From the NCBI GenBank assembly GCA_028015205.1, contig CM051514.1:21592150-21656149 (forward strand): a stretch of DNA of 64,000 bases. Direction: 5' to 3'. Made by a program: the position numbers and the translations under genes. Below are positions 32,606 through 45,180 of this stretch, in pieces. This DNA is from Mytilisepta virgata (taxonomy: Eukaryota; Mollusca; Bivalvia; Mytilida; Mytilidae). The first letter of the stretch is position 1; each line of letters begins with the position of its first letter. Under the pieces are notes generated by a model, which did no database searches, was not told the DNA's origin, and saw only the letters and a list, made by a program, of their open reading frames with translations.

Positions 32606-33739
32606 ATATAAACTATATTGTTTATATATGTTGTTATTATACAAAGATTGAGGAGAAACCACTTCGAGTAGACTATAGGTCCACCAGAGCATAATACTCT
32701 CAATGTTCAATGCTTTGGTAATGTCAGGATATTTAAACAGAGAGTCGAAATATTTCACTTGATAAAATTTCTGTGAAAAGGATAGACACAGAGTAGAAAT
32801 ACTACACTTTATGAAATTTCTGTGAAAGGTAGCGTTAAACTCCCTCAATCATAAATGATCTACGGATTTTGCATACACTGTTCAAGCCTGATGTGGTCAA
32901 CTGCTTACGATGGTTTGTTGATTTTTGTTGGGTCTTCAACGTTTTGGTGATGAGCATTTCTGTATTTGACGTAATAAATTTGATATATTGCTTTATTTTG
33001 TTACCAGTGAAGCCAAATTGCTTCTGGTGGACTATAACTCCGGGAGTATCTCATTCCTTTGAAAATAAAACGATTTTAAATTTCTCTAAAGGACATGGTA
33101 TGATTTGGTCCGATATTTGGCCCTTGGAATTCCAAAATCAAAAAGTACTGAAAAACTTTCAGCTATCATTAAGAGTTAAAAGTTTGAGATAAGCAACAGC
33201 CTGGCCTAAAAGGACATTTCGATGAAATGTGTCTTAATTTACATTATGATAAACATTATATTAAAATATCTTTTGGACAAGGTTGTTGCTCATAGTTGTG
33301 TTGACTACAATCTACTGTGAAAACACTCAATTCTCATCAAATCCTTGTTTTAGAAGATGTTCATAAGGTCACTATTGCATCATGGGGAGAAATTTTGTAT
33401 AATGATTGATAGATTACGAGAGTTTGATGAACAAGCGATAAAAATGATACAAATTCGAATGATACGAATTCTAAAATCTTAATTTTAATTTTTCATGTCA
33501 GATGGGGCCAAATAATGAAATCATACCATCTCCTTTTTATTTTAATTTTTAACTCTTTGGACAAAGTTGGCTTTTGTCCAACATTTTTAGGAAAGTTTTA
33601 TTTGAATTAAGATGAAGTTCTTGCGTAGATGATCCTTTTGGGCGGGTCATAAAAGGACGAAATTCCCTCATTAGTGCCACTACTTATAGATACAGGCGTG
33701 TGATTCTTTAACTTTATTGAGCCTTTCACAAAACTGACA
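32606..33739. other. No gene recognised
   Basis: Shared with segment B (about 43441-44580). The frame at 32869-33192 is frameshifted in B, arguing against a gene. Confidence 0.45.
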
Positions 33740-34460
33740 TAAAGATTACGACTAACTGTGTTTTAAACTTTTGAGAGGGGACTTGGACCTCCTAATAACA
33801 TGGCCAGCGTTTTGAAAATAGAAAAAATAGCCCCTACCCCAAAAAATAGAGAATAGTAAAAATCTCTTCTGAAACAACGCGGACAGTTGAGACCAAACTT
33901 TGATATAATAGTCTTCCGTTAATCCCCTTTTAAAATTATATCCGGAGATCCAGACCTCTAACAAATGTGGCCACCGTTATTAAAAATAAAAAAGTCAGCA
34001 GAAAGAAATTTTTAAAATTATTCTGATTGCAATGGTCTTTAGGTGGTCCCTTTTCAAGAAAACTTTCTACCAACATTCTCACCGTTTCTAAAAAAAAAAA
34101 TAGAACAAAATAGCCAAAAATTATTAATAACAGGTGGGGTACTTGGAACAACATAAATATTAGGATCATCAAAATGATATTTGAATATCTCACCTGAACT
34201 ACTAGGGCAAATTAGACCAATTTTTAATGAAGGGATTCCTTTGGTAGCTCTATTTCAAAATTGTATTGTGGGATCATGACCATGAACGTGATAGTTTTAC
34301 CTAAAATAGAAAAATCAGCAAAATAATATTAAAAATCTCTGAAACTACTTAACAAAAGTAGATCTAGCTCTAGACCCCTAAAATGGTCTTTAGTGGTCTT
34401 CTTTCAAACCTGTATCCAGGGACTTCGACCAGTATGCAAGTGGGTTGTTTATGTTGGTTC
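33740..34460 (-). repeat. Degenerate repeat with AAAATAG...CTCTGAAACTAC blocks
   Basis: The blocks AAAATAGAAAAAATAGCC, TAAAAATCTCT-CTGAAAC, GACCAAACTTTG, TTGGTCTTTAGGTGGTCC and GTATCC-GGGA-T-GACC recur at intervals of about 170-230 bp. It resembles a widespread molluscan interspersed repeat. Segment B has the matching block at about 44580-45180, minus some 200 bp. Confidence 0.45.
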
Positions 34461-35239
34461 TGTATTTTGACCAAAAGTTGTTATTGAGTCAATCTAAGCA
34501 ATGCATTTCACAGGCTAGATCTTGACACAATCTGTTATGTATATTGTAAATAGATGCAATTTCTGTTGTCATATCTATTGTTCCATGTGCTAGACTAGTG
34601 ACCTAGATACCAAATAAAATGTCTGACACAGATTTTAACAGAAAAAAACGACATGACATATCATAGGACTGGATTAAACGGTTTTATAGTTTACCTTCCA
34701 TTTTCAAATGTAATTATGGAGCAAATCATACAAATGATATAAATTTATAGGCTAGTAACTTCAACAAACGGCAAGAAGAGCCAATATTTCAAGAAATTAT
34801 TTAACAACTGTGTTATTAAATATATTTAAAATACAATGTTTACAATATTTCCACCCAATGACTTGAGATTTCTAAAGTTGCTATATTTGGACCGTTATTG
34901 GCTGGTTATCATTTCCCTTCTTTCAACCTCAAGGTGATTTACTACCGTGTGTAATTCGATCTCCGATAATCATGATTGCGTTGAATGGTATAGATTTACG
35001 TTAAAGTTCTTTTCTGCTATAACTGCGAATGTGTGAAGCTTTGGTGCCTGTAAGGCTGCCTTCTTGACTATTTCAGAAGCATGTTATTTAGTTTGAGCTT
35101 GTGTTGTGTTTTATTTTTAGTTTTGCATGTTATCTAGTTTGAGCGTGTGTAGTGTTTTAGTATCAGTTCTGCCTATCTTATGTAGTTTGAGCTTGTGTAG
35201 TGTTTTAATTTTAGTTCAGTCTTGTTCTAATTGTGTTTT
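34461..35239. other. No gene recognised
   Basis: Shared with segment B. Near 35090-35215 a block of about 60 bp around GTTTGAGCTTGTGTAGTGTTTTA is repeated two to three times. No gene was seen. Confidence 0.4.
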
Positions 35240-35585
35240 TGTTTGCCATGTTTTTTTACCTGCGTCACCAAGGTCAAAAGCAGGTCTAGCAGCTGCTCGA
35301 CTCCGTCCGTTCGTCCGTCTGTCAGTCCGTCACGCTTAGGGGTACATACTTTGTGTAATCTGTAACTCGGACTGTATTGAACCAATATTTTTTAAAACTC
35401 TGCATAGTGCTTATATGCATATTGAAGATGTGCACCTCCTATTTTAGACGAATTTGACATTTTTTAACTATGAATTTTTGCATGTTGAACTTAGCCATTT
35501 TTCAGCAATACATGCTATGAATGGTGCATACTTTCTGTAATCTGTTACTCTGACTGTATTGAACCAATATTTTTTAAACTTTGCA
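35240..35585 (-). repeat. Dispersed repeat with GTCCGTTCGTCCGTCTGTC, right end of segment A
   Basis: The blocks ACCTGCGTCACC, CGACTCCGTCCGTTCGTCCG, ACTTTGTGTAATCTGT, TGACTGTATTGAACCAATATTTT, GAAGATGTGCACCTCC and TTTTCAGCAATACATGCTAT are shared with the 45880-46160 copy. In reverse orientation they resemble 5830-6240. The duplication junction lies at its end. Confidence 0.5.
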
Positions 35586-37706
35586 TATCACAAAATACCG
35601 AAATAAATTGTATGCGCTGTATGGCCATTTCGTAGTCTGACCACCCATCAGCAGTGCTCGAGATCAAAATGTTGGAAATACGATTAAAGATATAATGATG
35701 AATTATTAAGCACAACCATCAAAAACCAAAACAATTAAAACAAACACGAATCCAAACTCAGTTAAGGTTACCTCTGCGCCAAATACATGGCAACCAATAC
35801 AATGCACTTGAGTGTATTAGAGAGATCTCGCCTTTGCGAATCTACTAGGCTTTGAACATAATTTTGTAACGGCTTGTTATTCTTATATCCTGTTATTGAA
35901 TTAACAAATAAATTACCAACGCCGGGTCATTTTAGAACTATGACCAACTGAAATGATAAAAACCTACAATAAAACACTTGGGAAATAAAATATCCCAGTA
36001 CCTGTTTTTGTTATGTCTTTCCCCAGTATTTGATAGTTTGCTGTGACTAATAATCTTGGACGCGACGATGATGTCCATATCCTCACTATTTGAGCAGCAA
36101 GTCATTAGTTTCATTTGAGCATTTCATGTCACGATGTCACGAAACTAGTCCGAATATGCCGACAAATACCCAAATATATTTGGAAGGGTTAAATTTTCAA
36201 AACAACGCAAACGCATATCTGTAAAACATCTGAAAGAGATACATTTATGTGTTGAGGCCGAGAAAAGAAAATGACCCACTATCCAAATTGTCAGAAAGCA
36301 CTTAAAGTTATTCAAACGTTCATATATAGAATTATCAATTACATCATCAGTAAATGGCGATAGATTTTGATCGGTTATATGTACGCAAGTCATTGTCCAA
36401 AGAAGATATTAAGAAAAAATAAAATTCTGTTAAATCTGCACATTTAATTGATTAAAAAAAAACTTAAAATCGTCTTCCTTGAATGTAGCAATCTGTCATA
36501 TCTTTCAGCAAATATCTGAAAACATAAAATTATATGCATGTATTCATAAATTAAGACAATTTGTTCAATTCCAAAGAGTGTAAAGTATTTGCTAGAAATA
36601 CATTTAACCATGTGAATCTTCAAAAAAAACCAATGACCCTCTAGTACCAATGTAAAAAAAAATACTAAAGGGGCGTGAGTGTACCGATTGATAGGGGGTA
36701 GGTTCGGTATTCGCTAAACATGTTGAAGACTCTCAAATGTATTGAGTAGGAGTCTTGACCACATGTTGTCCGTTTCTTTGTTTTGTATATGTTTTTTTTT
36801 ATTTCTGAAAAATTGTGGCATGAGTTTAATTATTTTAAGAAGCGGCTTCTGAAATTTTATTATGCTGACATACCATAAAAGCCGATACAGTATGATTACC
36901 AACAAATCAACAAAAAACCTAAAAAGTAAAAATTTGTAAGACAGTAAACAATTTAGGTAGCAGGGTAAAGCTGGGCTAATTTTAAATGAAAAAATAACTA
37001 AGGCTAATCACAGTATGGCTGTACAGGAATATTTTTTAGTATCGACTGACGGTATAATTTTCTTAATATTCTTGTATTAAGGAAATCTTTTATAATATTC
37101 ATAATATGTCCCTTCATTTGACCAGGAAAAAAAAATATACCAATCAATCAATCAATCATACAGTGCACAGAACGTCTGACAAACAGAAAATGAAAAATAA
37201 CATAAAAGAGCAAAAAACACATCGAAACAATAACTTAAATTTTGTCAGTAGTTTCAGGAGTAGCCCGCCATGAGTTTCTGAAATTTTCAATTTTTTTTTC
37301 AGCTTGAGATTTTGAATTCTCAAAAACGATGTTTTTTACCGAAAAACACAATTTCAAAACTTTATCCATTTCTTTTCACCATAAACATTGTGGGAATGAA
37401 ACTTTAATATCCGAAAACAAGATTTACGGCTGTTCAACTTTTGTTTGACAAAATTTTGTAACTCAACGCAAATTTTTTTTTTCCGACTTTTGCAGCTGAC
37501 AGATCGAACGTGTACCAAAAATGGGGATTAACCATTTAAAGAACGTTTTTTATGGTAATAGCTCGATAAAATCTTATTACCTAGAACAAATTCGTGCAGA
37601 AAGTTCAAGCTGTGAAAAGTACACAGGATATTGTCAAAGGAAATCTCAGTCAGGGAATGGGAAATTAATGTATTTTAATCTACATGTATGTTTGCCATTT
37701 TCAACA

Positions 37707-37712
37707 TTTATT
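37707..37712 (-). terminator. Candidate poly(A) signal of shematrin-like copy B
   Basis: AATAAA on the minus strand at the same offset past the stop codon (about 185 bp) as in copy A. Confidence 0.45.
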
Positions 37713-37892
37713 GTAAGGTCTACAAATGAACAGCATTAACCATTTGTATTAATTATGTTTATGCTAAATGTTTAAAGTTTGTTGTATACTAAGTATCTTT
37801 TTTTTCTAAAAGCTGAATGACAGGAAAATTGCTTATTGCTGGATTATATGAACCAAAAACAAGATGTTTAACTTAAAATATTCACCTTTCTT

Positions 37893-38219
37893 TCAATAAT
37901 ATCCTTTCTTTCCACCGTATCCACCATATCCTCCGTATCCACCATATCCTCCGTATCCACCAAATCCACCATATCCGCCGTATCCACCAAATCCACCATA
38001 TCCTCCGTATCCACCAAATCCGCCATATCCTCCGTATCCACCAAATCCGCCATATCCTCCGTATCCACCAAATCCTCCACCAAAACCACCAAATCCTCCA
38101 CCGAAACCACCGTATCCTCCAACAAGTACTGGTGCCATAACCACGCGTAGGCCTTTCTTAAAACCGGCAGAAGGGTACGCAAGGCAGAGAGCCAGAAATA
38201 TTGCTACGATAAGTTTCAT
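37893..38219 (-). CDS. Shematrin-like glycine-rich secreted protein, copy B
   Basis: A 108-residue secreted protein. The first 34 residues (signal peptide MKLIVAIFLALCLAYPSAG, then FKKGLRVVMAPVLVG) are identical to copy A. It then differs in repeat content. The GGFGLGF and GGIGGLGG stretches of copy A are replaced by GGFGGGFGGFGGGFGG, and there is one more nine-residue GGFGGYGGY unit. The tail GGKKGYY is identical. Exon 2 starts at about 38240 after CAG. The promoter and exon 1 lie at 40609-40672, giving an intron of about 2.4 kb. The alternate frame at 37868-38182 (VDTEDMADL-type repeats) is the same DNA read out of frame. Confidence 0.82.
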   Translation of the reverse strand: MKLIVAIFLALCLAYPSAGFKKGLRVVMAPVLVGGYGGFGGGFGGFGGGFGGYGGYGGFGGYGGYGGFGGYGGYGGFGGYGGYGGFGGYGGYGGYGGYGGYGGKKGYY

Positions 38220-38239
38220 GTTGAATAAGGTATCTGAAG

Positions 38240-38260
38240 ACTGCTGGAAAACAGAAAAAC
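38240..38260 (-). promoter_or_regulatory. 3' splice acceptor of intron 1, copy B
   Basis: On the minus strand a pyrimidine-rich tract and TTCCAGCAG precede TCTTCAGATACC and the start codon. It is identical to copy A at 22490 and aligned with copy C at 49334. Confidence 0.62.
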
Positions 38261-39030
38261 AAATCTTTCAGTCAAAGTGCTTTATGACTATCATCAATAT
38301 GTATTTTTTACGGTAGGTTTATTTATAAGTGCATGCGCCATAAAATGCCAAATTTGTGAAATTATGTACTAGTAGCACATTCACATTTATATGTTAATAG
38401 TTTGATACATACTACAACGAATAACATGAAAGGTCAACAATGATACACCAATCAATTAACACCACACTATCGAGAAAACTTCGGACAAATAAAAACATCT
38501 GTTATTTTAAACGACAGTCCACTTAACTTTGAGGAAAGAAGAGTAAACTGAACTGGAACTTCCATGTGCATATATTGTTGTTATATATATTTTTTTTAAT
38601 TTTGTTTAACTACACACATTGTATTATTGATCGTCCATATCGAACGTGAAAACATCACTTAACAAAATATAAAACCAACGCTAAATTTCAAGATGTAAAT
38701 ATGCTTACTTTGTTTGCTCAATAATCAAATAATAAGTTGTAATTGTGTGTTGGTAATTGTAATATAGTTTGGAAAATTATTTCTTTTCTTTTATTTCTAT
38801 CAATTTGCGTAAAAAAAATACAATGTATTTTTATGAAAATAAGGATTCCAAAAGAAAAATCTTTCAACAAAAAATGTTTCTAAAAACTTTTGTCCGAAGA
38901 ATCATAATACGGGTACAAAATTTCTGAAGTTATAAACAGTGTAGTAGGTTTGACCATATTAAGCTAATTTAGAGCGAGATGAGCTTTTGCTTTAACCAGC
39001 CAATCTATATTACATGTTGACTTATTTATA

Positions 39031-39341
39031 ATCGTCAGACTTGTCTGACATGATTATTCATTGATTTGTTACAGAAATTACCAGTATTTAGCAAAATTCA
39101 AAAATAATAGAAATACTAAGGGTTCATTCCTTGTATTGCACATGGTAGATCTCCTTAGCTGAAATTTGGCTTCCTATTTCGTTATTTTTTGGTTGAGTAC
39201 TTCTTGTTTAATATAAGTTTGGTTTTTGGTCTTCCAAATGTTTCGGTTTTAATGCTGCTGATGAGAGGTAACTCCTTGAAATGCGTCGTATACAGCATAG
39301 TATAAATTTACTATATCTAATATTAGTATCTTTGGATTGCT
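39031..39341 (+). mobile_element. 311-bp insertion specific to segment B
   Basis: Segment A reads CTTATTTATAACCGTTAC where segment B has CTTATTTATA, then about 311 bp, then TTTTATAACCGTTAC. The insert begins with a short palindrome (GTCAGACTTGTCTGAC, 39034-39049). Most of the rest is the 226-bp sequence also found at 11027-11252. The TTTATA-like sequence on both sides could be a target duplication. No coding capacity was seen, and the class is unknown. Confidence 0.6.
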
Positions 39342-40608
39342 ATTTTATAACCGTTACATTTTGTTCTGTTTGTAAATATAATTTTATATAATAATTAAAA
39401 AACTAAAACGCGATGTTCAGTTTTAAATCTAGATGACATCTATTCCTGAAAATTCTTTAATTCTATATTCCGTACAAAGATTATAAAGACAAACACAGAC
39501 AAAAGGACGTCGAAATCTTTAGTCGTCAATCAGTAAATATTCAAAATATGTTTACATGTAGGTAAGAAATTTTGAAAAAAAAAATTCATAGTAAGGATTA
39601 TAAAGAACATAACTTCGTAGTAAATTGTACATTTCATAAACGATTATTTCACAATTTAAGCTGATGCATATAAATACGGAAAAATGACGTTCTGTCAACG
39701 TTTACTTGATTTTTTTTTTCTCAGTGCCAGTTTAGGATGTAGACATTACCAGTCTGTAGGGAAAAAATGAAATTCACACATGGTTAAAAGGTATATATTT
39801 TTGTAAAACCTTGTCCGAAGTAACACATCAATTTACAAAAATTACACCTATACAAATTACAAATACCTTATTTAAGTCAATACTAAATTGACTTCTAGTT
39901 CTTTGGATGGCAAACATAGGTGAGATCGAGCGAATATTTTTTATTCTTGAGAATTCTTTAATTTTTTTTGCGGGGGGGGGGGGATGAAGATCAAATTTAC
40001 GTGTGGCACACATTTTTCTTGACTAGAATATTGCAAAAATTGGTAAAAATAACCATTTGGGCGATGTTTCAGCAGTTTTGCAATTTAAGAAGCAAAATTG
40101 TTTTTTCTTAAATTTTACATAGTCCAAAAATTTAAAGAACTGAAGATCAATTTGGTGTGGCGTAATCAATCATCAGCACACTAGGGCATAAAGAAACAAG
40201 AGTTTCGAACTATGTATAAATCTCTCATTCTTCACACACTCTCCAAACATTCATACTTCTTTCACTCGGATTTGAATAATTTGAGAACAGTACATGACAC
40301 AGAAAATTGATACTGCATAGAGGAATATATTTTATACATACATACAGACGTTATTACCCATATACTGTAAATATATTCGTCTTGATAAAAATAATTTTGT
40401 TTTTTAGTTTATTTACAAAAAAATATTGTTTGAAGAGACCCCCTTTAAATAAGAATACATAAAACACGTACACCATTAAAACTGGTAACAGACATATAGA
40501 CTTGGAATAAATAAACGTATTACATGAATTTATTTTTACAAAAATACGTAAAATACAAATTAAATGTGAAAGACTTGATTCTTCCTATGAGAGTAAAATG
40601 TGACTTAC

Positions 40609-40672
40609 CGGTCCTTCGGCTTGTGTCGACTTGCAGCTGTGATGCTTTTGAAAACTTTTTGAGGTTTATATA
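40609..40672 (-). promoter_or_regulatory. Promoter and non-coding exon 1 of shematrin-like copy B
   Basis: A minus-strand TATATAAA at 40665-40672, exon body GCTGCAAGTCGACACAAGCC, and donor CCG|GTAAGT with the exon ending at 40609. Spacing is identical to copy A (56 bp from TATA to donor). Confidence 0.72.
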
Positions 40673-40855
40673 TGTAAGAACACATATAAATCATCACATA
40701 ATTAAGTATTTTTTTGCTTATCTATCAGAAAATTTCTACAATTCATCATTTTACATAAATGTAAGGTTATTAATTATGACGTATCTGTTTGTCTTTATCA
40801 GCTGATTTTTAATGTTATTATTTAGATACAACACATTGTGTTCTTCATAAAGAGG

Positions 40856-41187
40856 ACCGCCTCTGTTGTTTCGTGGTAGCTTGCTCGCCCCGACTGCAAA
40901 AAGGTCGCGGGTTCGATCCTCGGCCGTTTCGAACAAAAGAAATTAAAATTGGTATATGCTGCTTCTCCCCCAAGAACTCGGCAGTAAGAGAAAAGATCGA
41001 CTGGTCGGATTTGAGTCAGTATAATGTGTCCGAGTAGTGTGATATGTCTTCCTGCGGACAGTTCCTCGTGAACTAGCACATTAAAATTCTGGCTCAGCGC
41101 GTCGGTCTAGTACACAGCAGGGATCTACCTGTATTCATTATCATATCAACATGTTCTCGTCCTGCCATCGGACGTTAAACATCTATC
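40856..41187 (+). mobile_element. tRNA-derived SINE, family 1 (segment B)
   Basis: Duplicate of 26644-26975 with only a few base differences. It has the same A box, B box and CATCTATCCATC tail. It lies about 185 bp upstream of the copy B promoter. Confidence 0.78.
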
Positions 41188-42670
41188 CATCCATTAAAGT
41201 TATGAAGATAAAGAAAAATCCGGTTGACCCTAAACACCTCTTGTGGAAAGGTCTGCAGAAATTCGTTCTACTGAAGGATATAACCACATTTTCAATCAAC
41301 AAATCACTGCCAAAATATCTAACATATGTAATGTGGTCATTTTGTTAGACATCTTCTCTTGTAAAACAACATTGATTTTAGAAAGTACATCCTATTTCTT
41401 TCGTTCTTTGTATAATGATCACTTTTACTTTTTTAACGTACTTAGGTTTTTTTCTCATGTGTAGGTTTTGCAGGCATCTAAGGAGGTTTGTTGGTGATGA
41501 TGTGGACTTATTTTAAACCTGATCAGGGACATTGCTTTAAAGGGCACCTCTTTATAGCAAATAACTGTCTATAAAGGTCAATGTCAAAATGGCCCTGTTA
41601 AGAACAACATTTGTAAAATTAACCTCTGTATAAAGGGCACCAGCTATTTGGTCCCATAGATTAGTTTTATACGCAGGACTGGTGTGATTTGATTTGTAAA
41701 TGCAACTACATATACAGTATATAGTATTTCATTGCAATTTCTACCATAGGTAAAATGGCGCTGATGTGGATAAAAAATTATCATAATTTATAATATGTAA
41801 CTTAATCACATTTCCCTAAATTAATAAAATTCCCTACTATATTATGTCAGCAGATTTTAGAATTATACGTGACGAAATCACAAAGACTACCAAAAATTTA
41901 ATTGCGTAAAATAAAATATGATGAATTTTTGGTTGAATAAGTGGTTTCTAGTGACACACCTTACCTACCAGCTGACGTTGATTGATTAAAAAACTATATA
42001 ATTCTACAAAAAGACATATTTTTGCTCTGAATAAATACTAATTGCTTAAAGTTTTCTTGATCATTTAAAGTTTTAAAAAATTGATTTGCTTTTTTTTTTT
42101 TGCTTTTAGTTGTTTTGTTTGGGGGGGGGGGGTTCTGGGGTGAGGACCAATGGTTTGGTCACTATCGTACCTGATGAAGAATTATCTGAGGAGTGACTTT
42201 TATGAAACAAATTTAGTATCAGCTTTAATTCATACGAAAAGTTCTCCATTGTACCACCTTCTCAGTGGGCATTGCTTTTGGTAATGACACGACTGTGACA
42301 CCTACATGCATATCCATGAAAACATGTATTAAGTTTTCGGTTAATAAAATTTTAAATTCTATTTGAAATAGGGTAAAACTCCTCAGGAAGAGATCGGCAT
42401 ATACAGATTTTGTCTAACCTGTTAAGACCATTTGATTCAGTACATTACTCATTTTTTTCATTTTGTTTTTCGACGTAAAGCTTGAAACAAGTTCTTTACG
42501 TAATGTATTAAGAATCTTGGTTTATTTTTTTACAATTTGCGTCTAATTACTGTAAAACTAGAATATTTTCCCCTCAGGATCCATTGCTTCAGAAAGAGAA
42601 CGATTGTAGATCCATATGTTGATGGACGGATAAGGAATTTGTTTTAAAGTTCAGTTGCAATTGTTTAAAG
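41188..42670. other. No gene recognised
   Basis: Counterpart of 26976-28465, with a homopolymer block at 42090-42132 shorter than in segment A. Confidence 0.5.
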
Positions 42671-42978
42671 CATATCAGGACAGGCATGTTGATATGTTAT
42701 GAACATCAACCCTGCTTTGTACTAGACCGTCACGCTGAGCCGGATTTTTTTTTAGCTCAAGCGTAACAGTCCGCAGGAAGACCTATCACCCCACCGGGAC
42801 ACATTGATACTGACTCCGATCCAAAATGTCCTTTTCTTCTTTTATTCCTAGATGCCACGCGCTAGGAAGAGAAGCAGCAAATGAACATTTTAATGTCTTT
42901 GGTTTGACCCGACCGGGAATCGAATCCACGACCTTCCGCATTCGAGACGAGCACGCTACCACGAGACTACCGAGGCAA
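42671..42978 (-). mobile_element. tRNA-derived SINE, family 1, unbroken (segment B)
   Basis: Minus-strand SINE with the tRNA-like head at the right end. It is the empty-site counterpart of the SINE split by the DIRS-like element in segment A. GGGACACAT and TGATACTGAC are directly joined at about 42798-42808. Confidence 0.78.
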
Positions 42979-44579
42979 TCTACATTTGTTGAAGAGTTGG
43001 TTTTGAGTGTACCTGATAAAGGATTGTCGAACTACGAAATCGGAAATTCTGTTTTGATTTTCTATACATTAAATTATTTTATCGTGCATCTTGTGGGGAT
43101 TTTTTGCTCTTGGTCAGAAGTCATACATTGTCTAAAAACTAAAATAGACAAATAAAGTAAATAAGAATGCTTAGGTAACTGGTTGATGTACTATGTGAAA
43201 TATTTCAAATTTTGTTTTCCTATCATTAAGCAGAAACTACTTCTGGGGGACTATTTCAATTACCATTGAGACTAATACATGTAGACTATACTACTTCCAG
43301 TTAGAATAATTCCCTACTGGTGGACTGCCTTTATTCTACTACCATTTAGAATAATCACCCACTAGTGATCTATGTTTTTATTCTTCAACAAATAAGAATA
43401 ATCCACTATTATACTGCCATTGTGAATAATCCCCTATAGGTACATATAAACTATATTGTTTATATATGTTGTTATTATACAAAGATTGAGGAGAAACCAC
43501 TTCGAGTAGACTATAGGTCCACCAGAGCATAATACTCGCAATGTTCAATGCTTTGGTAATGTCAGGATATTTAAACAGAGAGTCGAAATATTTCACTTGA
43601 TAAAATTTCTGTGAAAAGGATAGACACAGAGTAGAAATACTACACTTTATGAAATTTCTGTGGAAGGTAGCGTTAAACTCCCTCAATCATAAATGATCTA
43701 CGGATTTTGCATACACTGTTCAAGCCTGATGTGGTCAACTGCTTACGATGGTTTGTTGATTTTTGTTGGGTCTTCAACGTTTTGGTGATGAGCATTTCTG
43801 TATTTGACGTAATAAATTTGATATATTGCTTTATTTTGTTACCACTGAGGCCGAATTGCTTCTGGTGGACTATAACTCCGGGAGTATCTCATTCCTTCGA
43901 AAATAAAACGATTTTAAATTTCTCTAAAGGACATGGTATGATTTTGGTCCGATATTTGGCCCTTGGAATTCCAAAATCAAAAAGTACTGAAAAACTTTCA
44001 GCTATCATTAAGAGTTAAAAGTTTGAGATAAGCAACAGCCTGGCCTAAAAGGACATTTCGCTGAAATGTGTCTTAATTTACATTATGATAAACATTATAT
44101 TAAAATATCTTTTGGACAAGGTTGTTGCTCATAGTTGTGTTAACCAGAATCTACTGAGAAAACACTCAATTCTCATCAAATCCTTGTTTTAGAATATGTT
44201 CATAAGGTCACTATTGCATCATGGGGAGGAATTTTGTATAATAATTGATAGATTACGAGAGTTTGATGAACAAGCGATAAAAATGATACAAATTCGAATC
44301 TAAAATCTTAATTTTAATTTTTCATGTCAGATGGGGCCAAATAATGAAATCATACCATCTCCTTTTTTTTTAGTTTTTAACTCTTTGGACAAAGTTGGCT
44401 TTTGTCCAAAATTTTTAGGAAAGTTTTATTTGAATTAAGACGAAGTTCTTGAGTAGATGATTCTTTTGGGCGGGTCATAAAAGGACGTAATTCCCTCATT
44501 AGTGCCACTACTTATAGATACAGGCGTGTGATTTTTTAACTTTATTGAGCCTTTCACAAAACTGACATAAAGATTACGA
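42979..44579. other. No gene recognised
   Basis: Counterpart of 32141-33739 including the degenerate tandem repeat at about 43230-43440. The frame at 43707-44018 differs in its second half from the one in segment A because of an inserted base, which argues against coding. Confidence 0.45.
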
Positions 44580-45180
44580 CTAACTGTGTTTTAAACTTTT
44601 GAGAGGGGACTTAAACCTCCTACTAACATGGCCAGCGTTTTGAAAATAGAAAAAATAGCCCCTACCCCCCCCCCCAAAAAAATAGAGAATAGTAAAAATC
44701 TCTTCTGAAACAACGCGGACAGTTGAGACCAAACTTTGATATAATAGTCTTCCGTTAATCCCCTTTTAAAATTATATCCGGAGATCCAGACCTCTAATAA
44801 ATGTGGCCACCGTTATTAAAATACAAAAGTCAGCAGAAAGAAACTTTTAAAATTATTCTGATTGCAATGGTCTTTAGGTGGTCCCTTTTCAACAAAACTT
44901 TCTACCAACATTCTCACCGTTTCTAAAAAAAATAGAACAAAATAGCCAAAATTATTAATAACAGTTGGGGTACTTGGAACAGCATAAATATTAGGATCAT
45001 CAAAATGATATTTCAATATCTCCCCTGAACTACTAGGACAAATTAGACCAATTTTTAATGAAGGGATTCCTTTGGTAGCTCCATTTCAAAATTGTATTGT
45101 GGGGTCATGACCATGAACCTGATAGTTTTACCTAAAATAGAAATATCAGCAAAATAATATTAAAAATCTCTGAAACTACC
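44580..45180 (-). repeat. Degenerate molluscan-type repeat (segment B)
   Basis: Counterpart of 33740-34460, lacking about 200 bp at its right end. A run of about 12 C is present at 44665-44676. Confidence 0.45.

Larger units (their letters stand above)
19021..35587. repeat. Segmental tandem duplication, segment A
   Basis: From CACAAAATACCGAAATAAAT at about 19024 to TTTTTAAACTTTGCATA at about 35587, this segment matches 35586-46167 in the same order and orientation. Most aligned blocks differ only at scattered bases. It contains shematrin-like copy A with its promoter, a plus-strand SINE, a minus-strand SINE split by a retrotransposon, and several older repeats. Segment A is longer because it carries a Tc1-like element (22869-24406), a DIRS-like element (28599-31966), an 898-bp block (20876-21773) and small stretches missing from segment B. 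Confidence 0.88.

Noticed and set aside
37868..38182. Minus-strand frame with acidic VDTEDMADL-type repeats
   Set aside because: It is the shematrin-like copy B repeat tract read in another frame. The repeat period (27 bp) keeps alternate frames open. It has no signal peptide and no conserved start.
43707..44018. Conserved frame shared with 32869-33192 as a possible gene
   Set aside because: Conservation is explained by the recent duplication, and the frame shifts part-way between the two copies.
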